From the NCBI GenBank assembly GCA_964035545.1, contig OZ037765.1, forward strand, positions 11,898,698 to 11,962,697: 64,000 nt of DNA, written 5' to 3'. Numbering within the stretch: the stretch's first letter is position 1; each line of letters begins with the position of its first letter. The position numbers and the translations under genes were made by a program. Under the pieces are notes generated by a model that worked only from the letters and a program-made list of their open reading frames with translations, ran no database searches and was not told the origin of the DNA. Source of the DNA: Bugula neritina (taxonomy: Eukaryota > Bryozoa > Gymnolaemata > Cheilostomatida > Bugulidae). Shown here in pieces: positions 27,101 to 38,525 of the stretch.

Positions 27101-29799
27101 ATCACATGTTTTTCTATGTATATATATAATATGACTAATCAAAATCTTATACTATAATAACTGTCTTGTTATCCTGCATAATATTGGTAAACAAGGCTCT
27201 CAAAATGAGGATGAAAGCTTTGTTTACTAAAACGGTATGCTAATAACAAGGAAAATAACAGGATAGTCAATCTAAGATAAGGGCACAAGTGTAGAAAAGC
27301 ATAGTTATAGTCTACGTACTGTCAGAGTTCCACTTGTTGTCACAGCCAACCCAAGGTAGAGATGATTGAAATGAAGAGAACATGTAGTATATGGACCACA
27401 TAATCACAGCATTGTAATACAAAGAACTGAAGAAGGATATGGCTATCATACCAATTCCAAGACCTACAAAATAAATTTAGCTTTAAGAAAACAAAGTTTT
27501 TTAGTTAGCCAAATGCAATTAGTTGAGGAGTAACTTTTAGTAATTTAAGTAAATGTAAATGTCATAATATCTTTTGAATTTACTGCAATTAATTTGAAAA
27601 AAATATTAACTGTAAAAACCGATATCCAACATTTCATATCTCTAGTCAAAATTAATGTGTTCCAAAGTTATTTCTAGTTACCAAAACATCAAAAATGGTA
27701 GTTAGGTATTCGCCTTTTTATTAGCCTAAAGAAAAGCAGAGAATCATTTAGTGACTATATTAACATTTTGGAAACTGAAGTCATTTCAGAAGGGACTAGT
27801 ATTACAAAATTACTAGCTTATGTTAATTCTGATACTGAAAAGTAATAAACTATAAAATCAAAAAAGTTATTACTACTTCTGTGAAAAAGCTGAGTTTACA
27901 GCAAATCTATACCAGGGTATTGCAATGCTCATGAGTTGACACTAAATTTTGAAATTTGATATTTTCAGATATGGTTTTGCCTAGCAACAACATAAAGTAA
28001 ATCACATTTTTAAGCCCTTTGATATAAGTGTTCAATACATTCCTACCATTGTTCTATTTATCTTTGTTTAATAGTAAGCTATAACCAGAGTTCCTATTTA
28101 CATTGTCAATTTGACAAGACATTTATTAGTTTGACCTATGACATACACCAATTGAGATCATGGCTTTTGGCCAAAAACAAACATCCTAAATGATTTTGCT
28201 GTCTGAGTATCCGACAGCATACAATGTATTAAGCATAATAATCTAGAGTTTTGCAATACAGTTTGGCAAGGAGATGACATGAGCTAGTGTAATACATATA
28301 AAAAATAATTACTGGGTGGGCTGTCAAAAAAAAACATATTTTTGGTAAAACATGAAATGTCTCTCAGCTGACAGCTGCGTGATTGTCAAACAAAAAATAG
28401 AGCTGATGCAATTCAGCTAAGAGCAACGTGCACATTAGCCTAAATATTTTGTCTCTCAACTGTATTTCACTTTATCGTACAGGAATTCAAACCAATAACC
28501 TAATAGTAACCATTATCTTTTAATAATGCATTTTTAAATAGTTATAACATTTTTATTTTATCTCCTACATTGAAAATGATATTATATACATGCTTTTAAT
28601 AAAAATATTAAATTTTGTAATTGATTCGCTGATTGAAATTGTAATAATTTTAAACTAAATATATGCTATAAATATTACATAGATAGCCAGCAAAGTTTAC
28701 CTTTAAATAAAGGAGCAAGTTCAAAGAGCTTGTTGGGTCCAACCCCACTGTATTGTCCCAAGATAACTTCCATAAAGAAGATTGGGAGTCCAGCAAAGGC
28801 CAGCATGATGAAGTAGGGAATTAGAAAAGCACCTACACAACATTAAACAAAAATAGCATTCACTCACACTGACCAACCATAAAGCTATTTCTACATCAGA
28901 TTGTCCATAAAACCTTCACCACATTGCAGATCAGTTTTGGAAATCCGGCACTAGTATATAGTTTTTGGTTATTACAGTACAGATATAGTATAGTTAATAA
29001 CTTGAAATAAGCTGTTGCTAGTGATCATTTTCAACATAATATAATTATTGCAATAATGAAATTATAATATGGATATCCTAGTTTTATTTGAGTTCTTTAT
29101 AACACTACTGACTACACTGTCCAATTCTGTATATAGTGCACCAAATTGACAGTTGAAACTATTCAACATAATAAAATTAATGCTGCACATAATATAAGGC
29201 ATGTACTCAAGACAATAGAAAAGTAGTACTCCTTACCTCCTCCATTCTTCCAACACAGCCATGGAAATCTCCAGACATTACCCAGTCCTACTGCGTAGCC
29301 AAGAGCAGAAAGAATAAACTCAGCTTTGCTTCCCCATTTCCCTCTTTCATTCTTTACCTGGTTGTCTTCATCGTCAGGAGAGATTTTAGCCTTTCAAATT
29401 AAATAGTTTTCAAATCACAAAATTCCAGGTTCTTAGATTATTGAATTTATAAAATTTAAGGTTAGGGCATACAGGCTTATCAACTTTAACTGGAAAATAT
29501 TATATTTATTTGCTAGCCGAATGTATTGTGTTTTTATTTATAACTCCACTTTCAACATTGAGAATTTTGTAAAATAAATAATAATAATAAGAAGAAACAA
29601 TAGTCTGCACTAATAGTAATAGCTAGTATGAGTAATACTAATACTAATAAACTTGGAATCTTCCGGAATTGTTCCAATATTATATAAAAATACATATACA
29701 TGCGGTACTCACTGTCGTTGTGTTGTCATTGTCTCCAAGCACAGATTTTAAAAATCTGTGTCCCAACGACAGTTGGTTTTTGTCTTTTGAATCAGCCAT
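18176..29799 (-). CDS. Sodium/chloride-dependent neurotransmitter symporter, SLC6 family, amino-acid type
   Basis: Fifteen exons: 29799-29713, 29390-29237, 28832-28701, 27463-27320, 26950-26758, 24784-24636, 24475-24321, 23932-23829, 23633-23509, 21355-21243, 20764-20636, 20181-20085, 19775-19663, 19426-19238, 18361-18176. They total 2070 nt (689 residues), in phase throughout. The SLC6 fold is clear: TM1 [13 protein letters not shown] (60-72) and [11 protein letters not shown]; extracellular loop 2 with the conserved WVGCDNKWN...C pair and N-glycosylation sites; TM6 [11 protein letters not shown] (342-352) with Gln346 and Ser350 matching chloride ligands; TM8 LTLGLDSQF with Asp450-Ser451 at the Na2 site. 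TM1 has Gly where monoamine transporters have Asp, so the substrate is probably an amino acid such as glycine, GABA or a relative. Orthology within the family is open. RFPWLCW replaces the usual RFPYLC. Loop 2 is rather long. Confidence 0.93.
21601..21615. repeat. Poly-C tract
   Basis: A run of C residues broken only near its right end, within an SLC6 intron. Unusual in this AT-rich sequence; length polymorphism is likely. Confidence 0.8.
22190..22370 (+). mobile_element. Possible non-LTR element 3' end with (CAAA)n tail
   Basis: A GC-richer stretch inside a long SLC6 intron ends in TTAAATACCTTTGATGAAAT followed by an (ACAAACA)-type tail at 22349-22368. The abrupt base change and simple A-rich tail fit the 3' end of a LINE or SINE. 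No coding piece is left and no second copy occurs in the window, so this is only a candidate. Confidence 0.35.
25205..25374. repeat. 16-base minisatellite in SLC6 intron
   Basis: About ten tandem copies of a 16-base unit (GTAGTGTAGTGACATA with single-base variants) in the intron before SLC6 exon 6. On the coding strand the unit contains GTCACT, the core also found in the 16-base array of the Mint gene. The His/Tyr/Thr-rich ORF read from it is an artefact. Confidence 0.9.
25805..25947 (-). mobile_element. tRNA-derived SINE, copy in SLC6 intron
   Basis: Read on the minus strand, it begins GAGCAGCCGTGGCCTAGTGG, a tRNA-like pol III A-box region identical in layout to the copy at 42.9-43.0 kb. 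It continues for about 130 bases and ends in an A-rich tail (AAAACAAAATAAAAC-like). The B box is not preserved. It lies in the same orientation as the SLC6 gene. Confidence 0.65.
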
Positions 29800-29866
29800 T
29801 AAATTGGTCAAGTAACTGCAGCAGCACACTTCAAAGCTATGTAACATAAAATCTCTGAGCTCAGGG

Positions 29867-29873
29867 TTTTATA
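29867..29873 (-). promoter_or_regulatory. Candidate TATA box of the SLC6 gene
   Basis: TATAAAA on the minus strand about 68 bases upstream of the SLC6 start codon at 29799. The spacing leaves room for a transcription start near 29840 and a 40-base leader. The sequence is AT-rich, so a chance match is possible. Confidence 0.35.
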
Positions 29874-32800
29874 CTAGCAGATAAGAGTGTTTCCTGGTTA
29901 CATACCATCATCCTATTGCGTGACAGAACATTAATGTTTCAACATATTATTATTATTTAGAAGATATGCAGAGACTGATTCACTATACACTGACTCTTCA
30001 GTGACACTCAACAACAGGTTACTATATTTGCAGACTGATTATGCATGATTGTTTACAGGGGAATTTTTGCTTAGTATGAAATCACATTTATTAGCTTGAC
30101 TTTTGTTTATGGTTCTAATTGAATTGTTGTTGGTTGTTGACTAATCTATTATATGTAGGCTCATAGTGAATAACTAACAAGCATAATTGCTATAAACAGT
30201 AAACATTACATGCCTTATTATAACTTCAGGTATTACTTGCTAATTTAGGAAATTTAATGCTTTAATATAGTATTTGAAAAAACTCTGCAATATATTTAAA
30301 CCTAATATGTTATAAACCTTGGCTTCTTGGATATATATAACCTTTGCTCTAACAATGTAAAATTTTATTTCTAATAAGAGCAATAATATAGTTCTTAATT
30401 AGCACTAGCTTCTGCAAGTGTTGGGAATGAACTCTGGCTAATTTCAGCATCATCATTATTATTATTAAACTAGCTTTAGCAGTATTATTTCTAAAATGAG
30501 AGCTAGCAGTTTTCACTAACTTGATCTCTATTCCTTCATATTTACTACCTCATATCATATGCAACAAATCAACCATTTCATTGAATTTATTGAGTTTATT
30601 CAAAATTGAATTTTAGTTCCATAAAGTATAACTTGCAGCTCATTAAATGCACACTAGTATGAAAATATCATTGGTATCTCTGACGTTCCTTACAGAATGG
30701 CTTCCATGTGCTCCATGGCACATTAGGCATTGTGATAGAACTCATTGAGAATATATTTATATGTCAATCTGCCATAACAGATCATTCTACAAAATATGTG
30801 ATGCATTGTGATACATAGTTATAACACACTTATCTTCAGGTCTTATCTGACTTCACCATGTAACTGTGTTGTAATGTTTCATACTGTTAAAGGTTAGGCA
30901 CTATATATTATATATAAGAAGAATGAGAGGAAGCCAACTTTTGGCTAGTAATCTTCATAAAATTGACTACAACCCTATCATTGTCACAACTCTATCATTG
31001 TCAAACTTAGAAAATTTCTAGTTGGCTTAAAAATATTAGTTTCTATATTTCTTAAAATTTCAATTTTGGAAAGATACTTAGGTTATGAAACAGCAAACTT
31101 TTGAGACATTTTAATCTATAATACTAATTGTTGAAATACTTAAACATCCGCACATGCAAAATAATCTATACACACGAAATAATAAACATATACATGTAGC
31201 AAAACTAAATATATGCCTCAGTTTTATTTTAAAAGTAGAAATTCTAAAAATGAGAGGCACCACTAAAGTTTACTCCTATGTACCTCTGAAATACATACTT
31301 AGATTTAGAAGTTATCTGTTCCTGAAACAAAGCAGGCTTTTTCAAATCTTGGCAATAATTATATTAGAAATTCAAATTTGGCAGACATTTACTGTTCTGT
31401 ATAAAAAGATATTTAGCAATTGTATGAATTTGAAACTGAAGATAAGCATCATTAATATCCCTACACACAATAATTTGGAAATATGCAAGTATAGAATATA
31501 TACTAAAGCCATAGACAAGTCTGAAATCAGGTTTGTCATTGTGTAAAGCATTTTTCCTCTGGTCTTTCATGAAATTTTGTTTTCTGACCAGTATGCAAAG
31601 AAGTTTTGGTTATACCCCTCTGGTTGGCACAAATGTCTTAGGTAAATACTGATGTTTTAATACTTCTGCATGGCCATTAATGTCCAAGAAAAGCTGCAGA
31701 ATATAATTGGGTAATGAGATCCTTCCTTAAAATGCCTGATATACAACAACAATATAATGGGATGTACTAAAATGATGTACTGTGATGTACTGAAATAACC
31801 TAATCTAACGTGATCCAATATCACATTTTTAAGGCATATTGCCAGGTGCCAACCAACTGACAATTTGTCCTATTTGTTACCCTTCAGTCCCTTTGCTTGT
31901 AAGCTGCTTCATATGTAATAGTGGCATATGCAGTCTAATACCATCCAAGAGTTTATTAGTATGTGTAGTGACAGAGCTAACTAAAGCTTCATCAGTTTTT
32001 AGGCATCTTTTTTGTCGTTGAAATTTAATACCATACAACCAGGGTCATAATGACAGATGCATTTAGGAGAAGGTATTTTTTCTTATACTGAAAAATTTTG
32101 TGGCTTGTAAATAGCTTGTGTGTCCAATATATATAATACTATGTCGCTTGTGCTTACTGCAAGTTGGGAAATGAAATATCCTTTATCTTCAACCAATCAT
32201 GCGATGTCACAATGAAAACCAACGAAAGTATACAATGACGAAATGGAGGACTGGTGAGTTCTCCATCTTAAGGCTAATGGTTTGATATCTAATAAACAAT
32301 TAGCAAAGAACATGCTGTGCAACTCTACAATGACTTCCGCATGGAACAAGACTGTTTACTTGTGGCAGATGCAGAAATGATAAACCCTTCAAATACTAAC
32401 TAAAGACATCACTGACAGTATGCAGATAGTAGATTGAAGATGTGGTGTTAAAGACCACTGTATAATACTGTTAATGTTTGTCAACGGTAATAAGTTAGTA
32501 ATGAAAGTAACCTGCAAAGTTCAGCTAAAAATGGCCAAGGGCTAGCTTCTCTTCTGAGAAAGCTATACTGACTAGCTGTTTTGTTAACCTTTATGTTAGG
32601 TATTTTAAGCTATCAATTATTGCATTACCTATTTTCACTGTTTTTATAATAAATATATGTTTGATATTGATGATATACCATTGTTTTATTATTAGTATCA
32701 TAGTAGCTATTGATGTAATAATTTTGTAATAATTATTATGTTGTGGAATAAACCACAGCACGCTTTGCTTTCTTCCAACATTGGACTAGCTAAATATGGT

Positions 32801-34500
32801 TGCTGTGTTTTACAGCACTAACTTATGAGTGTTCACCTTTGATGGCAACACTGAATAAATTATCTTATATTATTATAGTGTGATAACTGATAACAATATG
32901 CTGCAACTTGTGATTGGTTATTTCTATCTGTTTCACAATATTATTTCTAGTTTGCTGAAAAACTTGGCAATATTTAGCATAATTATTGTCACAACTTCAT
33001 CCAATAGCATTTTAATTTGCTGTTTTATTTCCTCATACAGCTACTTTGCAGCTGCTACTTGCTGGCAAGAGTTACAAGCAATGCAGGGCCGAATAGTCTC
33101 TATGGCAGCATTCTTGGCGTGGCTTGTTTATCAACAGCTGTCTGCAAGGTCGTGAGATTAGTTCCTTTTAGAGATAATTAACATTCGAAAATATCTTTTT
33201 ATGCTCATGGGTGTAGGTATAGGTGTAGATATGTTATATAATAAAGCAATGTTATTTTTATTTGAATATTTTGATAGTGGAAATCCTAAAAGCAGTATAG
33301 AATAATTGTTATAGCAAAGATTTAGTAAAACAACTACAATGAGCACCGTAATGATGAATATTTTATAAACAATTAGGTGTTTATTATAAAATCATATATG
33401 CAGTATTGCAGAAACAAGCAATTGCTTTTGTTTGAAATAATAATTGTTAGAATAGATCAGGTTATTTGGAAAATGCCCCTCTACAAATAATTCTAATATT
33501 GCAGAATTCATATTTTCTCAATTGTTATTTGAGTAGAACAGCTGTGACCAACAAGCATGTAACCTAATATAATATCATATATCATATAATATATAATGAA
33601 ATATGCCACATGATACTGTATCATCTATATTATTATATGCACTGCTCATGTTTGCATAAAAGTTTTAATACAATTAAATATAGGTAATAAATTTCAAAGA
33701 TACTGAAAAGGAATTTATAGAACTAATTGCCTTATACAAAGTTATTATGTTGGCAAGGCATTCAATTTTTGATTTGAAGTTTTGTAAAATCATCAGTTAC
33801 AAATAAAATGAATGTTATCTATATATTATCTTATCAATGCTTAGAATTTTAAAGCAAATTCAACGTATTAATTTTCTAATAAAATACACTTCATTTTTTG
33901 AATCACAATTTCAAAGGATAAAATTAAGTATTGGGCAACATAGCTTTCAGAGGAAACAACTTCTGAATTAACATGTTTAAGGTAAATTAACAATGCAATA
34001 TCCTAAACAATCAAAACAACACTTGTATTATAAATAGTAATATATACAACAATCACTGTAGAGATTAATTGTAACAATAAGACAATACATTTCCTTATAT
34101 GGTTGTACATTTTTCCCAACAATCAAACTGTTGATAAATTAATAGAATAATTAAATTAAACAAAATGGAGGCACTAAATGATATTTATTATTTTAGTACT
34201 ATTCCTATATATTTTCTGTATTCCTTTTATTGCCTTTTTTCATCTTCTGCTTGATTGGGAAGATTGGCTCTTCGGATAGCTTTTTAGATAGGTTTTATAG
34301 TTCTAGTTGAAAGATGCTGCATTGGGTTGGAATACTGCAATAGTTGTTAGAGACACTATGAAGGGCAACACTGAGGGAATTGTTTTTATTATTCTATTGA
34401 AGCTCTTAAGTTTCAGTCATGCATTTTTAGTATTTCACAGTTCACTGAGCACATCTTTCAACAAAACTCTTATTTAAGTTTAGAAGTCTCCATAATCGCA
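29874..34500. other. Gene-poor spacer
   Basis: AT-rich sequence with no supported gene. The 130-codon ORF at 31154-31546 lacks recognisable motifs and sits in low-complexity AT-rich sequence; I do not support it. A GC-richer island at about 33042-33155 has an acceptor-like TACAG and 37 open codons before TGA, but no partner exon was found. The rest shows nothing specific. Confidence 0.5.
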
Positions 34501-34650
34501 AGAGTTTTTAAGTAGGCTAAGCCTCAGACCATGCTGGCAACATGTACATACTGAGGGCTTTTAGCTTGACTGTGACTCAAGAGTAGTTGTGACCAGATGC
34601 TCTTCCTCACATCACCAGTGACTAGAACCCCATAATGTGTGTGGGCTATA
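34500..34650 (-). mobile_element. SINE body relic
   Basis: Contains AGATGCTCTTCCTCACATCA and CCAGTGACTAGAACCCC, which align with the body of the tRNA-derived SINE at 42.9 kb (TGCTCCTCATAACATCACCA then AACCC) and with a second relic at 35.06 kb. The tRNA head is not recognisable. Orientation is as in the 42.9 kb copy. Confidence 0.5.
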
Positions 34651-34825
34651 CAGCTGCTTCTTTCATCTATTAATATAATATTTTAGATTAATGTTCTAAA
34701 AGTATAATCTTTCAATTATCTATTGCTGTATGTTTTAACTGTAAGAAGTTACTGAGCAAACATGCAGCTTTGCAACTTCAAGTAAGCAGATATAAGCTAA
34801 GTCTAAATTTAATACACTTTTAGAT

Positions 34826-35768
34826 GCACAAGTTATGGATCAACAGAGGTTGAAGGTGATGAGGTGGTGGAGGGAGAAATGGAATGGAAGATAGGCCTGT
34901 TAAGAACAAATGATGGTGAATGAAAATCATAAGTTTGAGAGAAGAGAAGAGCATGGAACAGACAAAATTAGCCGGTCGAGTAAGGAAGACTTTATTGAGA
35001 TGAAACCAAGAGAGGGGATGATGGAGGTTTCAAAGACAAGCATGTTCCAAAGGAACTGTAGCAGAGGAGTAATGGTGACCAGATGCTCTTCCTGACATCA
35101 CCAGTGACTATGGTATGAACCCCATGATGTGTGTCAACAAAAGCCTGTTGAGAAAGAAAAACCCAAGTATGGAACAGAAGGAATGGCAGGAGATGCGGTG
35201 GTGAATGAAAATCATAGGTTTGAGAGAAGAGAAGAGCACGGAACAGAAAAAATTAGCCGGTCGAGTAAGGAAGACTTTATTGAGATGAAACCAAGAGAGG
35301 GGATGATGGAAGTTTCAAAGACAAGCATGTTCCAAAAGAACAGATTAAAGATGAGGTAGAAAAGAAAGTGTTCGAGATAGAAAATGAAGCAAAGCTAAAC
35401 GATGTGCTGTTGATAAAGAAGATAGTGATAGGATCTCCGTGAAAGGTAAAGTTTCAAACATGGAGAACATTGGACTGGTGAGAGAGGGATCAGATGAGGA
35501 ACATGGCAGAAGAATAATATTAAGAGTAGAAGTTGCTCATGAGATTGTGGAGAGATTAGAGCCAATAGAGCAGAATAATAGAGAAACTGAGATGTCATCA
35601 TTTCAGAATGAAAATAAGGAAAAACTTCCTGCTGAGGAGGCAATTACTGAAGAAGGTGATAACAAAGTCAATGAAATTGAGAAAGGCAAGGAAAGTGATG
35701 AAATGAAAAAGGTAGCCAATAGAGATGGATTGGCAGAAGCTGGAAAGGAAATCAATGCTAATGGATAG
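34826..35768 (+). pseudogene. Possible decayed acidic/charged coding region
   Basis: The plus strand is purine-rich and reads as Glu/Lys/Met-rich peptide in pieces of different frames: the duplicated block above, then DEVEKKVFEIENEAKLNDVL, then a 109-codon stretch ending at TAG 35766-35768 (peptide includes GSDEEHGRRI and KLPAEEAITEEGDNK). The pieces are separated by frame changes and stops, with no clear splice sites to join them. It could be a decayed gene, poorly resolved exons, or GA-rich non-coding DNA. No family recognised. Confidence 0.3.
34915..35342 (+). repeat. Direct duplication of 143 bases, separated by a SINE-body relic
   Basis: Bases 34915-35057 and 35200-35342 are near-identical copies, offset 285. 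Both keep an open frame with the same peptide, including NENH(K/R)FERREEHGT and SSKEDFIEMKPREGM. The few differences are silent or conservative (Lys/Arg, Asp/Glu). Between them, 35064-35130 resembles the SINE body (AGATGCTCTTCCTGACATCA). The two may be duplicated exons or a duplicated non-coding block. Confidence 0.8.
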
Positions 35769-36008
35769 CCTATAATGATGGTGAGTTATATCTCCTTTAT
35801 ATAAGCATCCGAAGATTGAATAGTATCTTTTTGTATGATACTAGGTGTGTGTTATATGAAGTATGACACACTATAAGCAACACTGACAACCCTCTCTGTT
35901 GCAAGAGAAAGAGTGGCAAGAAAGGACAACTCCAGAAGGAGCAGACTCGTAAAATTCATTCAAAGGTTGTGTTGTTGTTGTGGTTCAGAAAGTGACTAGC
36001 AAATTTTC

Positions 36009-36013
<5 letters not shown>

Positions 36014-36084
<71 letters not shown>

Positions 36085-36086
36085 AT
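36014..36086. repeat. (TA)n microsatellite
   Basis: About 70 bases of almost perfect TA dinucleotide repeat with one break near the right end. Likely polymorphic. Confidence 0.95.
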
Positions 36087-37099
36087 TTGTTAGTATAAAA
36101 TATAGTAATCATATAACGCAGTGTATAATACATATAATATTATAATGCTATTGATGTTTTAATTGCTGCAGACACTAGTTCCACTTGAAAAGAAAATCCT
36201 TTTCTCGATCTCGAATGAATGATGAATGATAGTAACGCTTGCCTCTAGTCAAGTTATGTTATAGCGAACAAAATCATGTTCTAAACTCTAAAGTCTATAA
36301 ACCTTCATAGCACAATAGTACATGACACGTATAAACATACAAATTGAATCAAAAAGCTCAAGTATTTTGCATGAAGCATAATAGAAATAATCACATTTAT
36401 GATAGGTAATTATAAAATAATATTTTGAAGTACCAGTAGCTACAAATAGTTTTATAATATGTTGTTTAGCAATGAGTTTTCACATTTTTTTACTATTTTC
36501 ATTCCTATAGTCTCATGGGTGATTAAATGATAAAAAAGCAAAAACCATGAGCTAAATCTTGCACAGCTTGGGTTGTTAGAAACCTAATTAGGGTAGCCAC
36601 TAAAAGGCCATAAAATTGAATTTACGAGTTGTCATTTCTTGTCATGTTGCATAGCAATTTTAGTGAGAAGACAACCAACAAACACCTATAGAAGACGTAT
36701 GCAGTTAGTTGACTATCCATGTAGCGTTGCATACACAAACAAGCTGCTATAAATGTAAGACTAGTGAATTTGATGCGAATAGGCATAGTATAATATACAT
36801 GTAGTAATAAATCATATTACTATGGAGTTATACCCATGGTTTAGTAAGAGATAACTCTTGAATTTTTTACCAAACAATAATAATAAATAGACACTTTATA
36901 AGTATCACTTTTTGCAGCACGTCAATATTTATGCCGGAATAGTCTGAGAACTACAATCACACTACAGCCAACTTACATTTATTACGATTTAATCGAACAC
37001 TTACATCTACAAATAAAGTAAATCTCTGGACTAACTACTACATCAAGCATTTACGCTACAATCAAATTAATTACATTCTAGTTTAGTAGTCAAAGTGAA

Positions 37100-37720
37100 A
37101 GTTGTACACACTGATGCTAATACTTATACTTGTAGTTACTGCTATTTGTTATTATTATATTATTAATTATAATAATAATAATAATATACTTTTAGTGATC
37201 CAGTTATTCATATTAATAATATCTTTAATAGCGAACCCCTTACTCTCAGTCATTGTCAAACCCCATGGCAAGATGAAGTTGATGATTATCAACTTCAAGG
37301 TCAAGTGTAAACTTAAAGTTAAACTAAAAGTAAAACTCAAAAAGCTGAAAAAAGTAAAGCTAAAAGTAAAAGTGCTAGTAGACGTAGTAACTAGTAGCAG
37401 TGCATTTTCATTTAGAATTTTTATTTGTAAATAATATCATTATGATTATCATCATCGATTAAATTATCAATTTATTAAATTTAATATTTTATTTTGCATT
37501 AAATTTAATTTTAAATTTTGTCTAACGCCAACAATTATTGTTATGACTTAGAGTTACTGTTAGTCTTATGAGTTATCATTAAGATTATGACTCATAACGT
37601 ATGGCTATGGGTTATGAGTCACAGTGGTAAATATTATTTTAATTATAATAATAAAATCAACTGTCACTTTATGACTATAATATAAGGCAATTGCATTTAA
37701 AAGTTAACTTGTACATTAAC
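37100..37720. other. Cryptic simple sequence resembling the 8.8-9.5 kb block
   Basis: A patchwork of AGTTAC, AAAGTAAA, CTAAAAGTAA and GATTATGA motifs without a fixed period. The 110-codon ORF at 37102-37434 (Lys/Val/Leu repeats) is its translation and not a gene. The same motif vocabulary occurs at 8760-9560. Confidence 0.55.
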
Positions 37721-37774
37721 TTTAGTTTAGCTGTGCAATCACAACAGCTGCTGTTGTACCTTTGAAAATGAATA

Positions 37775-38107
37775 CTGTAGTGTTGAGTTTACCCAGTTGT
37801 CCCCCTGGTGTAATGGTTAGCGCACCTGCTTACGAGCCCGAGACCTCGGGCTCGCATCCCAGTGGAAGCAAGATTATTTTATAAGCTATTTTGGCCTTTA
37901 GTGAAGTGTAGTAGTACTCCGAAGGGGTTGAGAGGCCAGGGGAACCTGAAAACTGAAGAAGTAGTAGAGATGCCAGTGGAGTTCTTGAGAACTGGGTGGG
38001 ATGTAGTGTTGAGTTTAGCTGGTGGCCCCTGTGATGTAATGGTAGCGTGCCTGCTTTCAAGCTGGAGATTTCGGGTTCTAATCCCAGTGAGGGCAAAAGT
38101 TTTCTAA
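37775..38107 (+). mobile_element. Dimeric tRNA-like SINE (two tRNA-related heads in tandem)
   Basis: Two related units. The first (from 37801) has a pol III A-box-like GGTGTAATGGTTAGCGCACC and a B-box-like GGGCTCGCATCCC. The second (from about 38024) has GATGTAATGGTAGCGTGCC and GGGTTCTAATCCC. Both are preceded by TGTAGTGTTGAGTTTA, so each is a repeat of the same 220-base block. Neither folds into a convincing tRNA with a proper anticodon arm, so they are called SINE heads and not tRNA genes. Flanking bases between them are unique. Confidence 0.65.
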
Positions 38108-38244
38108 TTACTTTTAAGGATATTTAACACTCAGAAACACTTTTCAACTATGGTTATAGAAGTGTGCCACTTTGGTTTTCAGTGTGAAATTTGCTTGATT
38201 ACAGCTTAAGTAAATGTTGCGGTTATTTTTCAAACTATTTTCAG

Positions 38245-38341
38245 CTTCCCTCTGGCATCTCTAATAAAGGTGAATGGTTCTAAAGAAACTACAAATGAGA
38301 TTGTGTATGCAGATGTTAATTCGCCAGAGCATAAGATCTAG
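38245..38341 (+). CDS. Candidate orphan terminal exon with ITIM-like tyrosine motif
   Basis: A good 3' splice site (CTATTTTCAG) is followed by 32 open codons ending in TAG 38339-38341, with peptide ETTNEIVYADVNSPEHKI at the C-terminus. IVYADV fits the ITIM pattern (I/V-x-Y-x-x-L/V) of receptor tails. A poly(A) signal AATAAA follows at 38520-38525. This is what the last exon of a membrane receptor would look like, but no upstream exon was found in the window. It may belong to a gene with distant exons, or be chance. Confidence 0.3.
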
Positions 38342-38519
38342 TGGTTTTTAACATATTTTAATTTTGGCAATCTATTGTAATTTCATCAGATGTTATTGCA
38401 AGTGATAGTGTTGCATGTTCTTCCTGCAAAATTTTTATAAGAAGATTCAGTCATTTATTCTTGCACCATTGTAATTGTCATTGTGACAGGGGCTGTTACA
38501 TTGACAATTACTAAGTAAG

Positions 38520-38525
38520 AATAAA
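38520..38525 (+). promoter_or_regulatory. poly(A) signal after the candidate orphan exon
   Basis: AATAAA about 180 bases downstream of the stop at 38341. It supports, weakly, a transcript end here. Confidence 0.35.

Noticed and set aside
18176-29799. Monoamine (serotonin/dopamine-type) transporter
   Set aside because: TM1 reads GYAVGLGN; the Asp that binds the amine in monoamine transporters is absent.
31154-31546. 130-codon ORF
   Set aside because: AT-rich sequence with no recognisable motif, no splice or poly(A) context, and the opposite strand is open too.
37801-38098. Two tRNA genes
   Set aside because: A and B boxes are recognisable but acceptor stems and anticodon arms do not pair properly; SINE heads fit better.
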